From assembly GCA_023436065.1 (NCBI GenBank), contig JAEZKU010000024.1, positions 62,001-126,000 on the forward strand: a stretch of DNA of 64,000 nucleotides. The letters run 5' to 3'. The notes beneath the pieces are model-generated. The model was not told the origin of the DNA and made no database searches. It saw only the letters and a program-made list of their open reading frames with translations. Made by a program: the position numbers and the translations under genes. Below are positions 24,994 through 33,450 of this stretch, piece by piece. The first letter of the stretch is position 1; each line of letters starts with the position of its first letter. This DNA is from Bacillota bacterium (GTDB lineage: Bacteria > Bacillota > Clostridia > Lachnospirales > Lachnospiraceae).

Positions 24994-27006
24994 TTATTTA
25001 CTCTCCTTAATCTTGTAATATTTTGTTCTCATATTAAATGGGTTAAACGCACGACCTCCGCCCCCATAAAACTTTCCGAAAAATTCAACGTACTGCAATC
25101 TGTTCGTATGGACATAAGCACCTAAGATATTGATTGCAAAATTGATGGTATGTCCGGCGAACAATATGATAATCATGATGATTGCTCCGACAACACCCTT
25201 TGCAGCCATAGCTGCCATTTTATTTATAACAGAAGCGATAACACCGGAGGCAAGTCCCAGAGCAAGCAGACGTGAATAGGATAATACATCGCTTAAATAT
25301 CCGGTAATACCATACAGGGCATATGCTCCTTTTAAAAACCGCTTAAAAGGATTCTTAGATTCTCTTCCATTCGTTAATACAATAACGATAGAAGATATTA
25401 CAGCCAGAACCGCAGAAGCCGTAACTACAACCCCCGGAAGTTCAAAGGTGATGCTGAGAATATTTTTTATCATATCAAGTGATACCAGTAATAAAGTACC
25501 GCTAACCAGAAGTACAACCCAGGACAGCGCATCATACACGATGCCCAGATAGTCCTTCTGCTTGATTAATTGATATATCTTAATACCAAGTCCGGCCAGA
25601 ATATGGACAATTCCTAATATCATGGAAAAGCTGAGCATTTGCATCGGCCGGTTTACAGGGACAAACCACAGGGCAGGGATGACCGGAAGCTCTTTTACTC
25701 CAAAGAACCTCATTCCGACGACATCAATAACATCCCCGAAATAGCTTCCGAACATAACACCCCAGAAGGTAGTGGATATTCCGCAGAACAGAAACATCAT
25801 CAGGAAATTCTTAGTGGACTGCTCCATGGTAGCTTTCCCCTTTATCAGGCCATACCCACAGGCAATCACGATTAACAAGCCATAGCCTCCGTCAGCAAGC
25901 ATGATACCGAACAGGAAATAATAAAACAGCGCCATCATAAAGGTCGGATCTACTTCTCCCTTTCCGGGAAGACTGAAGCCTTCAACAACCCCTTCCAGAG
26001 GTTGCGCAAAACCATTGTTCTTCAGTAATACAGGGATATCCTCATCTTCAGTAGGTTCCTCAAATTCAACTGCCGCGTCAAATCGTGCGGTCAGCTCTTG
26101 CTCGATAGCCTCAGCTTCATTTTTAGCAATATAACCCGAGATAACGAATACATTCTTGGATTGCAGGAGTTTACCTATGACGTCATATTTATCATATCTC
26201 ATCCTGTCATAATCCTGTAAGAATAGAATATCTTCCCTGAAAGCAGCGAGTTCTTTCATCTCATTTACTGCTTCTTCTATCTCAGCATTGTTCTGCTTAA
26301 TCAGTTGTTCTATCTCTTGAAGCTGTTCCGAGGGTGCTTTTTCTGAAGTTACACTCGGATAAGAAAAGTCCATCAATCTTAATGCATCAAACACACCTTG
26401 TGCATGCTTTTTGGTACACAATACAAAGATACATGTCTGTTCCTTTGAGGTACTGATAATATCTACGTTAACCGGCATATATTCCGCCAGTTTCTCATAA
26501 ATCTCCTCCAGAGGAACTTCCTTCGGCAAGGTTCCGATGTAACTGCTGGTATGTGCCGTTTGAGAAAACTTAAGCGGTATATCCAGTGCAGTCCAAGGCA
26601 TAAGCATTTCTGCCTGAACCTCCAGCCTTTGAATTTCAGCCTTATGCTCAATAATTTCCTTATTGCAGGTAATGATCCGGCCTGCCGTTCGAACCGTAGC
26701 TTCATGCTTTTCCTTAAATTCATCATATTGCTCACCGGAAACGGTCTTTCTGCCGTTCAACATAGCAAGCAAAGGTTTTTCTACCGGTACGTATTTATCC
26801 AGTATCTCCGCCGCATCTTTACATACACTGATGCTCTTCTCAAAGTTTGTCTTTGCATATGAGGTATCGGTCTTATGAAAAACGCTGTCTTCCGGCAAAT
26901 TATCGCTGACTTCAATGACCCCTCTGCGTTGGAGCATTTCCAGCAAGGGTTTACGGTCTTTTTTTAATGCATAAATATAGATACGCTGCATTTGCAGCAT
27001 CGCCAT
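24994..27006 (-). CDS. ntpI: V-type ATPase subunit I (operon 1)
   Basis: 670 residues. Stator a-subunit of the membrane sector: a cytosolic N-terminal half with coiled coils (about 1-330) and a membrane half with roughly eight helices (about 355-650). 'GEVDPTFMMALFYYFLFGIMLADGGYGLL' is the conserved first helix region and 'YLSDVLSYSRLLALGLASGVIASVINKMA' holds the essential arginine that interacts with the proteolipid glutamate, in the same context (SRLLALGL) as E. hirae NtpI. AGAGGAGG precedes the ATG. Confidence 0.96.
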   Translation of the reverse strand: MAMLQMQRIYIYALKKDRKPLLEMLQRRGVIEVSDNLPEDSVFHKTDTSYAKTNFEKSISVCKDAAEILDKYVPVEKPLLAMLNGRKTVSGEQYDEFKEKHEATVRTAGRIITCNKEIIEHKAEIQRLEVQAEMLMPWTALDIPLKFSQTAHTSSYIGTLPKEVPLEEIYEKLAEYMPVNVDIISTSKEQTCIFVLCTKKHAQGVFDALRLMDFSYPSVTSEKAPSEQLQEIEQLIKQNNAEIEEAVNEMKELAAFREDILFLQDYDRMRYDKYDVIGKLLQSKNVFVISGYIAKNEAEAIEQELTARFDAAVEFEEPTEDEDIPVLLKNNGFAQPLEGVVEGFSLPGKGEVDPTFMMALFYYFLFGIMLADGGYGLLIVIACGYGLIKGKATMEQSTKNFLMMFLFCGISTTFWGVMFGSYFGDVIDVVGMRFFGVKELPVIPALWFVPVNRPMQMLSFSMILGIVHILAGLGIKIYQLIKQKDYLGIVYDALSWVVLLVSGTLLLVSLDMIKNILSITFELPGVVVTASAVLAVISSIVIVLTNGRESKNPFKRFLKGAYALYGITGYLSDVLSYSRLLALGLASGVIASVINKMAAMAAKGVVGAIIMIIILFAGHTINFAINILGAYVHTNRLQYVEFFGKFYGGGGRAFNPFNMRTKYYKIKESK

Positions 27007-27048
27007 TTCGAATACACCTCCTCTGTCATATTAAGTATCGTATTGCAA

Positions 27049-27357
27049 TCATATAATATTTGAGAGGACAATACTTATGGCGGCCTCTTCCTTATTCTTA
27101 GCTATTTCTCTCAATAATCTTACTTCGTCTTCTGCTTTTAGTTTCGCTGCTTCCAAAAGCTCTTTTCCCTTTTTTTCTGCCAGTGCCAGGTTCTGTTCCG
27201 CCTTGGTTGTTGCTTGGCTGATCATGTCTGCAATTAATTCTTTTGCTTTTTGTTGCGTTTCAGTAATGATAACCTCCTTTTTCCGGATTGCATCTTTTTC
27301 AATGTCCGCAGCATTCATCTCAGCCTGCCGAACAGCTTGTACAGCTTCTTTTGCCAT
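27049..27357 (-). CDS. ntpF: V-type ATPase subunit G/H, peripheral stalk coiled coil (operon 1)
   Basis: 102 residues, almost entirely a charged helix with Ala-rich heptads ('KEAVQAVRQAEMNAADIEKDAIRKKEVIITETQQKAKELIADMISQA'), the pattern of the G (NtpF/AhaH) stalk subunit that pairs with E. First gene of the operon, with GGAGGTGAGTGA before the ATG and a strong promoter about 50-75 bases upstream. Sequence identity in this family is low, so the call relies on composition and position. Confidence 0.88.
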   Translation of the reverse strand: MAKEAVQAVRQAEMNAADIEKDAIRKKEVIITETQQKAKELIADMISQATTKAEQNLALAEKKGKELLEAAKLKAEDEVRLLREIAKNKEEAAISIVLSNII

Positions 27358-27404
27358 TCACTCACCTCCAGAAGATTGATAAAAAAACAAAAAACAACAT
27401 TATT

Positions 27405-27433
27405 ATTATAACTGAAATTATTCATACATTCAA
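27405..27433 (-). promoter_or_regulatory. Promoter of V-ATPase operon 1
   Basis: On the minus strand: -35 TTGAAT (27428-27433), 17-bp spacer, -10 TATAAT (27405-27410), about 48 bases upstream of the subunit G ATG. No LacI-type box lies near it. The remaining 27434-27585 stretch shows no gene; it holds a perfect 13-bp tandem repeat (CGAGTATATATAA twice, 27558-27583). Confidence 0.75.
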
Positions 27434-27585
27434 CAACATAGTGTCCAATTCTTTTATAAAACTTGTATAAATTGTCTAAATTCTCTAAATTTTATTAGTA
27501 ATGATACTAAAGTGACTCAAATCGAGAACGGTTACGAAAAACTCCTCCTGCGCTTTCCGAGTATATATAACGAGTATATATAATA

Positions 27586-27655
27586 AAGAAGCTTCCCGTC
27601 GATTTTAATCATCATTCCTTCCAGTTTGATGATAAAAATCGGCGGGAAGCTTCTT
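27586..27655 (-). terminator. Very long hairpin, terminator of the LacI-family gene
   Basis: Arms of about 27 bases with only two mismatches: GAAGCTTCCCG, CGATTTT, ATCATCA and their complements, with an 11-base loop. On the minus strand it is followed by a U-rich TTTATTATATATA. It lies 180 bases beyond the lacI stop; between them is only an inverted repeat (TAAATCGTTC at 27748-27757 and GAACGATTTA at 27803-27812). Confidence 0.7.
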
Positions 27656-27834
27656 CATAAACCATTTTAGTTACTGAAAAATCAGTAGAGCAATCGGACT
27701 TTGATAAATGAAATCAATCTTATCATCGTCAGTTCGTCGGTATGAGATAAATCGTTCCTAATATATTTATAAAATACTCCCCAGCATCTTTTTAAATGAA
27801 CAGAACGATTTACCCTTATCTGCGCTTGTGATTA

Positions 27835-28854
27835 CTATGACTTGATCTTCAGATTACATACTGTTTGTCCCGGCAGTACTTTACCTTCAATAACCACTCT
27901 TTCAATAATTGATGCCTTTGGATTCTCAATCATGGCAATCAATTTCTCAGCAGCGCTTCTCCCCAGAGCACCGGTATCTTGCTTTACCGTGGTAATCTTC
28001 GGTTCCAATACTTGCGACAACGTAATTCCGTCATATCCCGCGACAGAGATATCTTCCGGAATACGCAATCCTCTCTCTTTGATCGCGTTAATTCCTCCGA
28101 TACAGGAAAAATCGTCGGGAAAAATGATACAGGTCGGGCGGTCCTTCAGTTCCAGGAGCTCTCTGGTCAGCCTTGCCGTCGTATCAGGATCATGATAAAC
28201 ACCGCTTTTCACATAATCATCCGAAACTTCAATCCCCAATTCCCCCAGAGTCCGATAAAAGCTCCCCACTCGATTCTGGGTAACGGAAGAATCCGCTCCA
28301 TGGATATATGCTATTTTTTTGTGCCCCATTTCATGGATATAGGTAATTAGGTCCCTGATTCCTTTTGCATTATCCGACATGATGGCCGTTCGGTTGTTAT
28401 ACACATGATCGATTGTTACAACAGGAAGTTCTCCCCGAATCAGCTCGGAAACCTGCGGATCTGTAAAATCGATGCAAGCAATGACTACTCCGTCTACCCC
28501 TCGGTACTTGCTGTGCTCATAGTAGGACATATTCCTATGCCCCGTATGTTTACTGATGAAAGTTATATCATAACCGCTTCTTTCCGCTTCCACCTTAAAA
28601 CTGTCCAATACATTGGCAAAATATTCATGGGTTAATCCACTCTGCGAATCATCCACAAATAAGACGCCAAGATTATAGGTACGGTTTGTTTTTAAGGCTC
28701 GTGCGGAGGAGTTCGGGAAGTAGCCCATTTCTTTCGCAATTCTTTTGACGTTTTCTTTGGTTGCTTCTGCAATATCATTATGACCATTCAGTGATTTACT
28801 GACGGTGGCCACCGATACTCCACATCTTTCTGCCACATCTTTGATTGAAACCAT
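27835..28854 (-). CDS. LacI family transcriptional regulator between the two V-ATPase operons
   Basis: 339 residues. N-terminal helix-turn-helix with hinge 'VSIKDVAERCGVSVATVSKSLNGHNDIAEATKENVKRIAKEMGYFPNSSARALKT' and a periplasmic-binding-protein-like sensor domain ending 'PEDISVAGYDGITLSQVLEPKITTVKQDTGALGRSAAEKL'. The frame extends further upstream, but the ATG at 28854 has GAGGAG 8 bases upstream and gives the family start. It is divergent from V-ATPase operon 2, and LacI-type boxes lie at its own 5' end and around the operon 2 promoter, so it may regulate both. The effector is presumably a sugar or derivative and cannot be read from sequence. Confidence 0.95.
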   Translation of the reverse strand: MVSIKDVAERCGVSVATVSKSLNGHNDIAEATKENVKRIAKEMGYFPNSSARALKTNRTYNLGVLFVDDSQSGLTHEYFANVLDSFKVEAERSGYDITFISKHTGHRNMSYYEHSKYRGVDGVVIACIDFTDPQVSELIRGELPVVTIDHVYNNRTAIMSDNAKGIRDLITYIHEMGHKKIAYIHGADSSVTQNRVGSFYRTLGELGIEVSDDYVKSGVYHDPDTTARLTRELLELKDRPTCIIFPDDFSCIGGINAIKERGLRIPEDISVAGYDGITLSQVLEPKITTVKQDTGALGRSAAEKLIAMIENPKASIIERVVIEGKVLPGQTVCNLKIKS

Positions 28855-28890
28855 AGTAAAACTCCTCGAGCTACGATCAAGTATCATGTC

Positions 28891-28904
28891 ACTTAATCGT
28901 TTTC
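28891..28904. promoter_or_regulatory. LacI-type box near the lacI start
   Basis: ACTTAATCGTTTTC, with the central CG typical of LacI-family operators, 36 bases upstream of the lacI ATG and just downstream of a -10-like TAATAT. The identical 14-mer occurs at 29120-29133. Autoregulation is the likely meaning. Confidence 0.5.
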
Positions 28905-29119
28905 TACAATATTATTTCGGCAATATAGCTAAATTTTAATCGAGTTATTACTGATTTTTTGAAAGTTAAAGTTCAAAAGTTATGTATATTTGTCATATTT
29001 TATATTTAATACACACAATTCAGTTGTTTTTTCTGAAAATCTTACTTGTTCTGCTGTGTTCTATCTTAAACCTTTTCTGAAATTATTGCAAGTATTTTTT
29101 ATATAAAGAAGATTAATTT

Positions 29120-29133
29120 ACTTAATCGTTTTC
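29120..29133. promoter_or_regulatory. Second identical LacI-type box
   Basis: Exact copy of the 14-mer ACTTAATCGTTTTC, same orientation, in the middle of the lacI/V-ATPase intergenic region. Two exact copies 229 bases apart in AT-rich DNA with a central CG suggest a true binding site. Confidence 0.5.
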
Positions 29134-29174
29134 ATGCATTTTTATAATCCTTGCATAAAAATAAACTAAATTTC

Positions 29175-29233
29175 AAAACGTTTTTTTTATGAAATTGTGT
29201 GTTTTTGCTATTGCATTTCAAAAAAAACGTTGT
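29175..29233. promoter_or_regulatory. Two LacI-like palindromes at the V-ATPase operon 2 promoter
   Basis: AAAACGTTTT (29175-29184) is a perfect 10-bp palindrome upstream of the -35, and AAAACGTTGT (29224-29233) lies in the spacer between -35 and -10. Binding at the second would block RNA polymerase. AAAACGTTTT also occurs in front of the other LacI gene at 61944, so the class of site is consistent but the regulator may not be unique. Confidence 0.45.
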
Positions 29234-29238
29234 ATGAT
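29211..29238 (+). promoter_or_regulatory. Probable promoter of V-ATPase operon 2
   Basis: -35 TTGCAT (29211-29216), 16-bp spacer, -10 TATGAT (29233-29238), 37 bases upstream of the first gene. It is weaker than the operon 1 promoter and overlaps a LacI-like palindrome. Confidence 0.5.
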
Positions 29239-29275
29239 TATGCTATATCAAATGTCGATTGTTAGGAGGTATGGA

Positions 29276-29587
29276 ATGGAGAAGGTTATCAGTTTATTAT
29301 TTGATATAGAAAGAAAAGCCAATCAGATAATAGAACGGGCTAACATTGAGAAAAATGATTTATTCGAAGAAAACGAGAAAGCCATCAAGGCTATGGAAGA
29401 TAGTATATCTGAAGATAATAACAACAAGATTAATCTTTTGGTAGCCCAGGCCGATCAGGAAATTGAAAAGGAAAAACAACAGCTGATTGAAAACAGCGAA
29501 AAACAACTGAAAGATTTAGAGGAGAATTATAAGAAGAACCATGACAGCTTAGTGAATAAAGTATTTCAAAGTATTATTCAGCTATAG
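29276..29587 (+). CDS. V-type ATPase G/H-like stalk subunit (operon 2)
   Basis: 103 residues, a single charged coiled coil ('DIERKANQIIERANIEKNDLFEENEKAIKAMEDSISEDNNNKINLLVAQADQEIEKEKQQLIEN'). An open frame begins at 29189, but the ATG at 29276 has AGGAGG 6 bases upstream and is chosen. Position as first gene of a V-ATPase operon supports a G-subunit role paired with the E subunit at 33451; sequence similarity to the operon 1 G subunit is only in pattern. Confidence 0.8.
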   Translation: MEKVISLLFDIERKANQIIERANIEKNDLFEENEKAIKAMEDSISEDNNNKINLLVAQADQEIEKEKQQLIENSEKQLKDLEENYKKNHDSLVNKVFQSIIQL

Positions 29588-29643
29588 CCTATTTTTTTAT
29601 AAAACGAAGCGATCTTTTATCATTTGTAATAAGGAGAGTTCCC

Positions 29644-30681
29644 ATGGATACTACATTATCTTACAGCGGAATCAACACGAAGGTAAAAGCAATGCATCCA
29701 AAGCTGATCAGTCAGGAGGATTATCAGAAGATTTCGAATATCGAAACCGTTCCTGATCTAATTGCTTTTCTAAAAAAGCATCCGGGCTATACTGAGTTCT
29801 TTCAGAAATATGATGAACGTGAGATACACCGCGGTGAAGCGGAGCGCGTTCTGATTAACAGCCTTTATATGGATTACGCAAAGATATATCGTTTTGCGAA
29901 TGATGATCAGCGTTTGGATTTACAATTGGTCTTTTTCCGTTACGAAATCAATGTTCTGAAAACTTGTATCAGACTAATTCATAACAAAGAAAATCCTTAT
30001 GATTTATCTGTGTTTCAGCCATTTTTCAGTAAACATTCTAAAATTAATGTCGCATTATTATCCTCATCCCGTTCTATGGATGAATATATTCAGAATTTAA
30101 AGGGAACCGAATACTATGCACTTCTGTCGAAGCTGCATGCGAAACCCGGCTTAACCTCTTTTGATTATGAAATGACCTTAGATGTATACTATTTCACAAA
30201 GTCGTGGAGGTTGAAGGATACCATTCTGTCCAAATTTAGCCGGAAAGCCTTCACTCAACGCATGGGTACAGAAATCGACCTGCTGAATATCATATGGATA
30301 TACCGTTCTAAGATAATGTATGATATGAATGCCGCACAGATATTTACCTATCTGATTCCTGTAAACTATAAGCTTACTCCTGCACAACTCTCCCGTCTCG
30401 TGCAGTCAGTAACGATAGATGAGTTCTTGAATCACTTAAGTGGTACCAAATATAAGAGCTTTATCGAATTCCTAAAGAACGGTACGATGGAATATGAGAT
30501 GAACCGTATTATAAATAAGATATATCTAGCCAATAATACCAGATATCCCGCATCCATGACATCGGTTAACTACTATTTATTTCTGAAAGGCAGAGAGATC
30601 AATCGGTTAACCTCAGCTCTGGAATGCATCAGATATGGTCTTGAACAAAAAAAGAAATTGGATTACATTCTACAATTATAG
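29644..30681 (+). CDS. V-type ATPase subunit C (operon 2)
   Basis: 345 residues, all-helical, AC39/d-type funnel. 'LSYSGINTKVKAMHPKLISQEDYQKISNIETVPDLIAFLKKHPGYTEFF' and 'VNYYLFLKGREINRLTSALECIRYGLEQKKKLDYIL' are the conserved ends. It lies second in the operon, before I, whereas in operon 1 it follows E. It is clearly diverged from the operon 1 copy (different N-terminus and greater length), so this is not a recent duplication. Confidence 0.93.
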   Translation: MDTTLSYSGINTKVKAMHPKLISQEDYQKISNIETVPDLIAFLKKHPGYTEFFQKYDEREIHRGEAERVLINSLYMDYAKIYRFANDDQRLDLQLVFFRYEINVLKTCIRLIHNKENPYDLSVFQPFFSKHSKINVALLSSSRSMDEYIQNLKGTEYYALLSKLHAKPGLTSFDYEMTLDVYYFTKSWRLKDTILSKFSRKAFTQRMGTEIDLLNIIWIYRSKIMYDMNAAQIFTYLIPVNYKLTPAQLSRLVQSVTIDEFLNHLSGTKYKSFIEFLKNGTMEYEMNRIINKIYLANNTRYPASMTSVNYYLFLKGREINRLTSALECIRYGLEQKKKLDYILQL

Positions 30682-30699
30682 AACTGGAGGTGTGAAGGA

Positions 30700-32598
30700 A
30701 TGATTGAGAAAATGAGATTTCTCAGTATAACAGGTCCGAAAGAAGACTTTGACCGTGTAGTGAATAAGTATCTGACTAAATATGACATTCATTTGGAGAA
30801 TGCTTTGACTGAGCTTAGTACCTCCTACAACTTAAAGCCTTTTGTGGAGAATAATCCTTATAAGGAATTAATTGCAAAATCTGAGGATCTGGTGAAGAAG
30901 TTGGAACCCGGTGAACAATACACGGGTGAGGTACTTTCTGCCGCTGAGGCAACCGATATCATCAATGCTGCTTATGGAACACTTTCCGACCTAAATGAGC
31001 GAAAAAAGGAATTAAAAGCGCAAAGACATGAATGTAATGAGCTTCTGCTTCAGATTGAGCATTTCAGGCATTTGGACTACGATATTCATAAGATTATGAA
31101 CCTGAAGTTCATTAAATATCGCTTCGGTAAGGTTCCTCATGAATTTTATACACGTTTTTCCAAATATGTCTATGAGAATCTGAACACAGTGTTCTATGAA
31201 TGCGAAAGAGATAGGGACTATGTTTGGGGTATCTATTTTGTACCTGCAAATGATGCCGTAAAGATCGATGCTATTTATGCTTCGATGCATTTTGAAAGAG
31301 TGAAGCTTCCCGATGCCTACGAGGGTACACCTGAGGAATCCTTCAATTCCATCATAGCGAAGATCAATGAATTAAATACTGAATTAAATGGTATTTATGC
31401 TGAGATCAAAGAAAGACTTAGTAACATATCCGATAAACTGCTTCAGGCTCATCATACGGTAACGGTACTGTCCAAGAACTTCGATGTTCGTAAGCTGGCT
31501 GCCTGTACCAGGGATAAGGGCAAAAAGGAAGTGTTCTATATCATATGCGGCTGGATCACAGATAAAGATTCCACTGCCCTGCTAAAGGAAGCGGAGGGTG
31601 ATTCACAGGTTTATGTTGTGGTTGATAACGGTCAGTCTGACGATGACAAGAAGCCACCGACAAAGCTGAAGAATTTCAAACTTTTTAAGCCCTTTGAAAT
31701 GTTTATTAAGATGTACGGCTTACCGGCTTACAATGAAATCGACCCCACCTCCTTCGTGGCGATCACCTATTCCATTATCTTTGGTATCATGTTCGGTGAT
31801 GTGGGTCAGGGTTTATGTCTGGTGATTGGCGGTTTTCTGATTTATAAGCTTGCCAAGATGAATATTGCAGCGATTGTCTCCCTTGCAGGAGTATTCTCTA
31901 CAATCTTTGGTGTCCTATACGGAAGCGTATTCGGCTTTGAGGAATGGATCGAACCGATCTGGCTCTCCCCCAGGGAAAATGTTATGACCATGTTGATTAC
32001 TGCTGTTGGATTTGGAGTGTTTTTGATCATCATATCCATGCTGATCAATATTGTTAACGGAATTAAGGCCAGGGAATGGGGCCGCGTTCTATTTGATACA
32101 AACGGGATTGCCGGTCTGGTGTTTTATGGCATGCTGATTGCCTGTGTTGTTTTGGTATTCACCGGACATGCATTACCTGCAATCATTTTTTTCATTTTGT
32201 TCTTTGTCCTGCCTTTAGTACTGATCTTCTTCCGCGAGCCTTTGACTCATATTCTGGAGCGGAAGAAACAAATCCTGCCGGAGCATAAAGGGATGTTTTT
32301 TGTTGAATCAACCTTCGAGCTTTTTGAAGTACTGCTCAGTTATTTGACCAATACCATCTCCTTTCTCCGTATCGGGGCCTTCGCATTAAGCCATGCAGCG
32401 ATGATGGGTGTTGTTATGATTATGGCCGGTGTGGAACACCCGAACATCATCATAATTATCATCGGCAATATCATCGTGGCCGGTATGGAAGGTCTGGTAG
32501 TCGGAATTCAGGTACTCCGTCTTGAGTATTATGAGATGTTCAGCCGCTTCTATAAGGGTACTGGAAAAGAATTTAAACCATATAAAGGTGCAAAATAA
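30700..32598 (+). CDS. V-type ATPase subunit I (operon 2)
   Basis: 632 residues. Cytosolic half (about 1-335) with coiled coils, then membrane half with 'IDPTSFVAITYSIIFGIMFGDVGQGLCLVIG' and 'LLSYLTNTISFLRIGAFALSHAAMMGVVMIMA'. The essential arginine sits in a 'NTxSFLRxxAFALSHA' context, closer to archaeal and eukaryotic a-subunits (SYLRLWALSLAHA) than to the SRLLALGL context of operon 1. It follows subunit C by 18 bases and precedes K. This helix difference parallels the different proteolipid. Confidence 0.95.
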   Translation: MIEKMRFLSITGPKEDFDRVVNKYLTKYDIHLENALTELSTSYNLKPFVENNPYKELIAKSEDLVKKLEPGEQYTGEVLSAAEATDIINAAYGTLSDLNERKKELKAQRHECNELLLQIEHFRHLDYDIHKIMNLKFIKYRFGKVPHEFYTRFSKYVYENLNTVFYECERDRDYVWGIYFVPANDAVKIDAIYASMHFERVKLPDAYEGTPEESFNSIIAKINELNTELNGIYAEIKERLSNISDKLLQAHHTVTVLSKNFDVRKLAACTRDKGKKEVFYIICGWITDKDSTALLKEAEGDSQVYVVVDNGQSDDDKKPPTKLKNFKLFKPFEMFIKMYGLPAYNEIDPTSFVAITYSIIFGIMFGDVGQGLCLVIGGFLIYKLAKMNIAAIVSLAGVFSTIFGVLYGSVFGFEEWIEPIWLSPRENVMTMLITAVGFGVFLIIISMLINIVNGIKAREWGRVLFDTNGIAGLVFYGMLIACVVLVFTGHALPAIIFFILFFVLPLVLIFFREPLTHILERKKQILPEHKGMFFVESTFELFEVLLSYLTNTISFLRIGAFALSHAAMMGVVMIMAGVEHPNIIIIIIGNIIVAGMEGLVVGIQVLRLEYYEMFSRFYKGTGKEFKPYKGAK

Positions 32599-32642
32599 GA
32601 AAATATCAAATCTTGAAACAAACATTAAGGAGGAAATTTATT

Positions 32643-33065
32643 ATGGCAACTAAAATCGTGATTGTAATTGCATTATTACTCAGCATCGTTATTCCTTTCG
32701 GAGCTTTTTTAGCAAGCAAAAGAACTAAGGGCGGCTTAAAGGCTTCCATCGGTTTTAATGTATTTTTATTCTTCAGCATTCTGGTACTTGCCAACATCAT
32801 GATGTTCTCAGGAAACACCGCATTTGCTGCTTCTACCGAAGCTGCTGCAGCAGCCGGAACCGAAAGCTGGAAGTACATCGCTGCTGCTCTTTCCACCGGT
32901 TTATCCTGTATCGGTGGTGGTATCGCAGTAGCAAGCGCGGCCTCTGCAGCTTTGGGAGCAATCAGCGAAGACTCTTCTATTATGGGTAAATCCTTAATTT
33001 TCGTTGCTTTGGCAGAAGGTATTGCTCTGTATGGTTTGATCGTATCCTTCACTATTTTAGGTTAA
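32643..33065 (+). CDS. V-type ATPase proteolipid subunit K (operon 2), lacks Na+ ligands
   Basis: 140 residues. Four hydrophobic segments: two N-terminal helices (about 3-23 and 35-56) followed by a small Ala-rich linker with an AFAA sequence, then a classic proteolipid hairpin 'IAAALSTGLSCIGGGIAVASAASAALGAISED' and 'GKSLIFVALAEGIALYGLIVSFTIL'. The single ion-binding carboxylate is E125. The LPGTQ motif and the SQ motif of operon 1 are absent, and the residue after the glutamate is Gly rather than Thr/Ser, so the Na+ coordination shell seems missing; H+ coupling is inferred. AAGGAGG precedes the ATG at 32643; a longer frame from 32613 lacks such a site. Confidence 0.93.
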   Translation: MATKIVIVIALLLSIVIPFGAFLASKRTKGGLKASIGFNVFLFFSILVLANIMMFSGNTAFAASTEAAAAAGTESWKYIAAALSTGLSCIGGGIAVASAASAALGAISEDSSIMGKSLIFVALAEGIALYGLIVSFTILG

Positions 33066-33120
33066 GCAAAGAAATACGTGTTTGCACTTTTACTTATATA
33101 AAGATTTGGAGGGTCACGTT

Positions 33121-33429
33121 ATGCGTATGTATCTTATCAGCGATAATATTGATACTTATACCGGCATGAAGCTTGCCGGTGTCAGCGGTGTAGTTGTTCA
33201 TACTAAGCCGGAATTGAAGGACGAACTTGATAAAGTGCTTGCCGATAAGACGATAGGCATTATTCTTATTACTGAGAAACTCAGTAATGAGTTCCCTGAA
33301 ATTATTAATGATGTAAAATTAAACAAACGAATTCCATTGATCGTGGAGATTCCGGATCGACATGGAACAGGACGCAAGCCCGATTTTATCACCAACTATG
33401 TTAATTCGGCAATTGGACTTAAGTTGTAA
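33121..33429 (+). CDS. V-type ATPase subunit F (operon 2)
   Basis: 102 residues. 'MRMYLISDNIDTYTGMKLAGVSGVVVHTKPELKDELDKVLADKTIGIILITEKLSNEFPEIINDVKLNKRIPLIVEIPDRHG' is the F (AtpF/NtpG) rotor subunit pattern. GGAGGG lies 7 bases before the ATG at 33121; the frame is open further upstream but without a start signal. It precedes E here, whereas in operon 1 it follows C. Confidence 0.94.
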   Translation: MRMYLISDNIDTYTGMKLAGVSGVVVHTKPELKDELDKVLADKTIGIILITEKLSNEFPEIINDVKLNKRIPLIVEIPDRHGTGRKPDFITNYVNSAIGLKL

Positions 33430-33450
33430 TCTCCAGAAAGGTAGGTCAAT

